Positions 5,431 to 5,810 of a stretch of DNA of 5,810 bases are shown piece after piece. The stretch lies in contig JANYBY010000025.1 in NCBI GenBank assembly GCA_025360565.1, forward strand, positions 1 to 5,810, in the 5' to 3' direction. Under the pieces are notes generated by a model. The model saw nothing but the letters and a program-made list of their open reading frames with translations. It was not told where the DNA came from and ran no database searches. Within the stretch, counting starts at the first letter, position 1, and every line of letters starts with the position of its first letter. The translations under genes were made by a program, and so were the position numbers. The stretch comes from Bacteroidota bacterium. Its GTDB lineage: Bacteria > Bacteroidota > Bacteroidia > B-17B0 > Aurantibacillaceae.

Positions 5431-5766
5431 ATGAAATATATAGTTTCCTTTTTATTAAGTTTTTTAATGTTTAGCGCTGTTGCACAAACAAAAACAAAAA
5501 CCGAAACCGTAAAAGAACCGCTGTGTAAAATACAAATAAGTTTTGGCAGCCCCGGAAGCGGGATAGATGCAAAGACCTATGATGCCGTTATTAAAATGAT
5601 AAAGGATAATAAATTAAAATATTCCGAAAAAAGTCATGGAAAAGAAGGCGAAACAACAATATGTTTGCCGCTGACCGAACTTAAAAAGTCTAAAAAAACT
5701 GAATTCATAAAACAGTTGAAAAATACAGCAACTGCGGGTCAATTTGTCTCAGTATCAGAGAAGTAG
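5431..5766 (+). CDS. Small secreted protein of unknown function
   Basis: The product has 111 residues. The N-terminus MKYIVSFLLSFLMFSAVAQ is a Sec signal peptide with a likely cleavage site after A18 (AVA|Q). A short Lys/Thr-rich linker (TKTKTETVKEP) follows, then a compact domain at about 31-108. Its pattern suggests strand (CKIQISFGS), helix (DAKTYDAVIKMIKDN), strand (KYSEKSHGKEGETTICLPL), helix (KTEFIKQLKNTA) and strand (QFVSVS). There are just two cysteines, C32 and C78, one in each of two predicted strands, which could form a disulfide in the periplasm. There is no lipobox. I do not recognise the family. The ATG at 5431 is preceded by an A-rich leader. Confidence 0.75.
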   Translation: MKYIVSFLLSFLMFSAVAQTKTKTETVKEPLCKIQISFGSPGSGIDAKTYDAVIKMIKDNKLKYSEKSHGKEGETTICLPLTELKKSKKTEFIKQLKNTATAGQFVSVSEK

Positions 5767-5796
5767 AATAAATTTTTCGGTTCTTAAATTGTGGAA

Positions 5797-5806
5797 AAAC
5801 GGTCAA
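5797..5806 (+). repeat. AAACGGTCAA direct repeat, copy 2
   Basis: This is an exact copy of the 10-mer at 5382-5391. It lies 30 bases past the stop of the last gene, at the right edge of the window, possibly upstream of a further gene. Confidence 0.35.
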
Positions 5807-5810
5807 AACA

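Overview
The window looks like chromosomal DNA of a member of the Bacteroidota. It is AT-rich. Starts are preceded by A-rich sequence rather than a Shine-Dalgarno motif. A TAnnTTTG-type -7 box precedes guaB. The guaB and def products and the lipoproteins have the features usual in that phylum. This assignment is inferred from features, not from a database match. Nearly all coding is on the + strand.

Region 1 (1-1847) is an envelope polysaccharide locus. The left edge may hold the first codons of a divergently transcribed gene for an exported protein (minus strand from 46). A short non-coding stretch with a 12-bp palindrome and a tandem 8-bp repeat separates it from a 75-residue protein. That protein resembles only the C-terminal end of Wzz/Wzc-type chain-length regulators. 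It overlaps by one base (TAGTG) the start of a 12-TM O-antigen ligase/polymerase-family protein. The two probably act together in assembly or transfer of a surface glycan.

Region 2 (1848-4691) is housekeeping plus a lipoprotein. guaB (IMP dehydrogenase) has its own Bacteroidota-type promoter, and an AT-rich hairpin lies just before its start codon. A 72-bp leader with almost no T separates it from def (peptide deformylase), which carries an acidic insert encoded by a (GAC)8 microsatellite. A TPR-like lipoprotein gene follows def by two bases. A near-copy of a repeat from the def leader forms the last codons of the lipoprotein gene.

Region 3 (4692-5810) contains a DUF423 (YgdD-like) small membrane protein, a composite GC-rich palindromic intergenic element that looks like a dispersed REP-type repeat, and a small secreted protein of unknown function. 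A 10-bp repeat flanks the last gene.

No tRNA, rRNA, CRISPR array or transposase was seen. No complete novel system is evident. The most interesting items are the C-terminal-only Wzz-like protein coupled to the Wzy/ligase gene, the repeat families in the intergenic DNA, the guaB leader hairpin and the def microsatellite.
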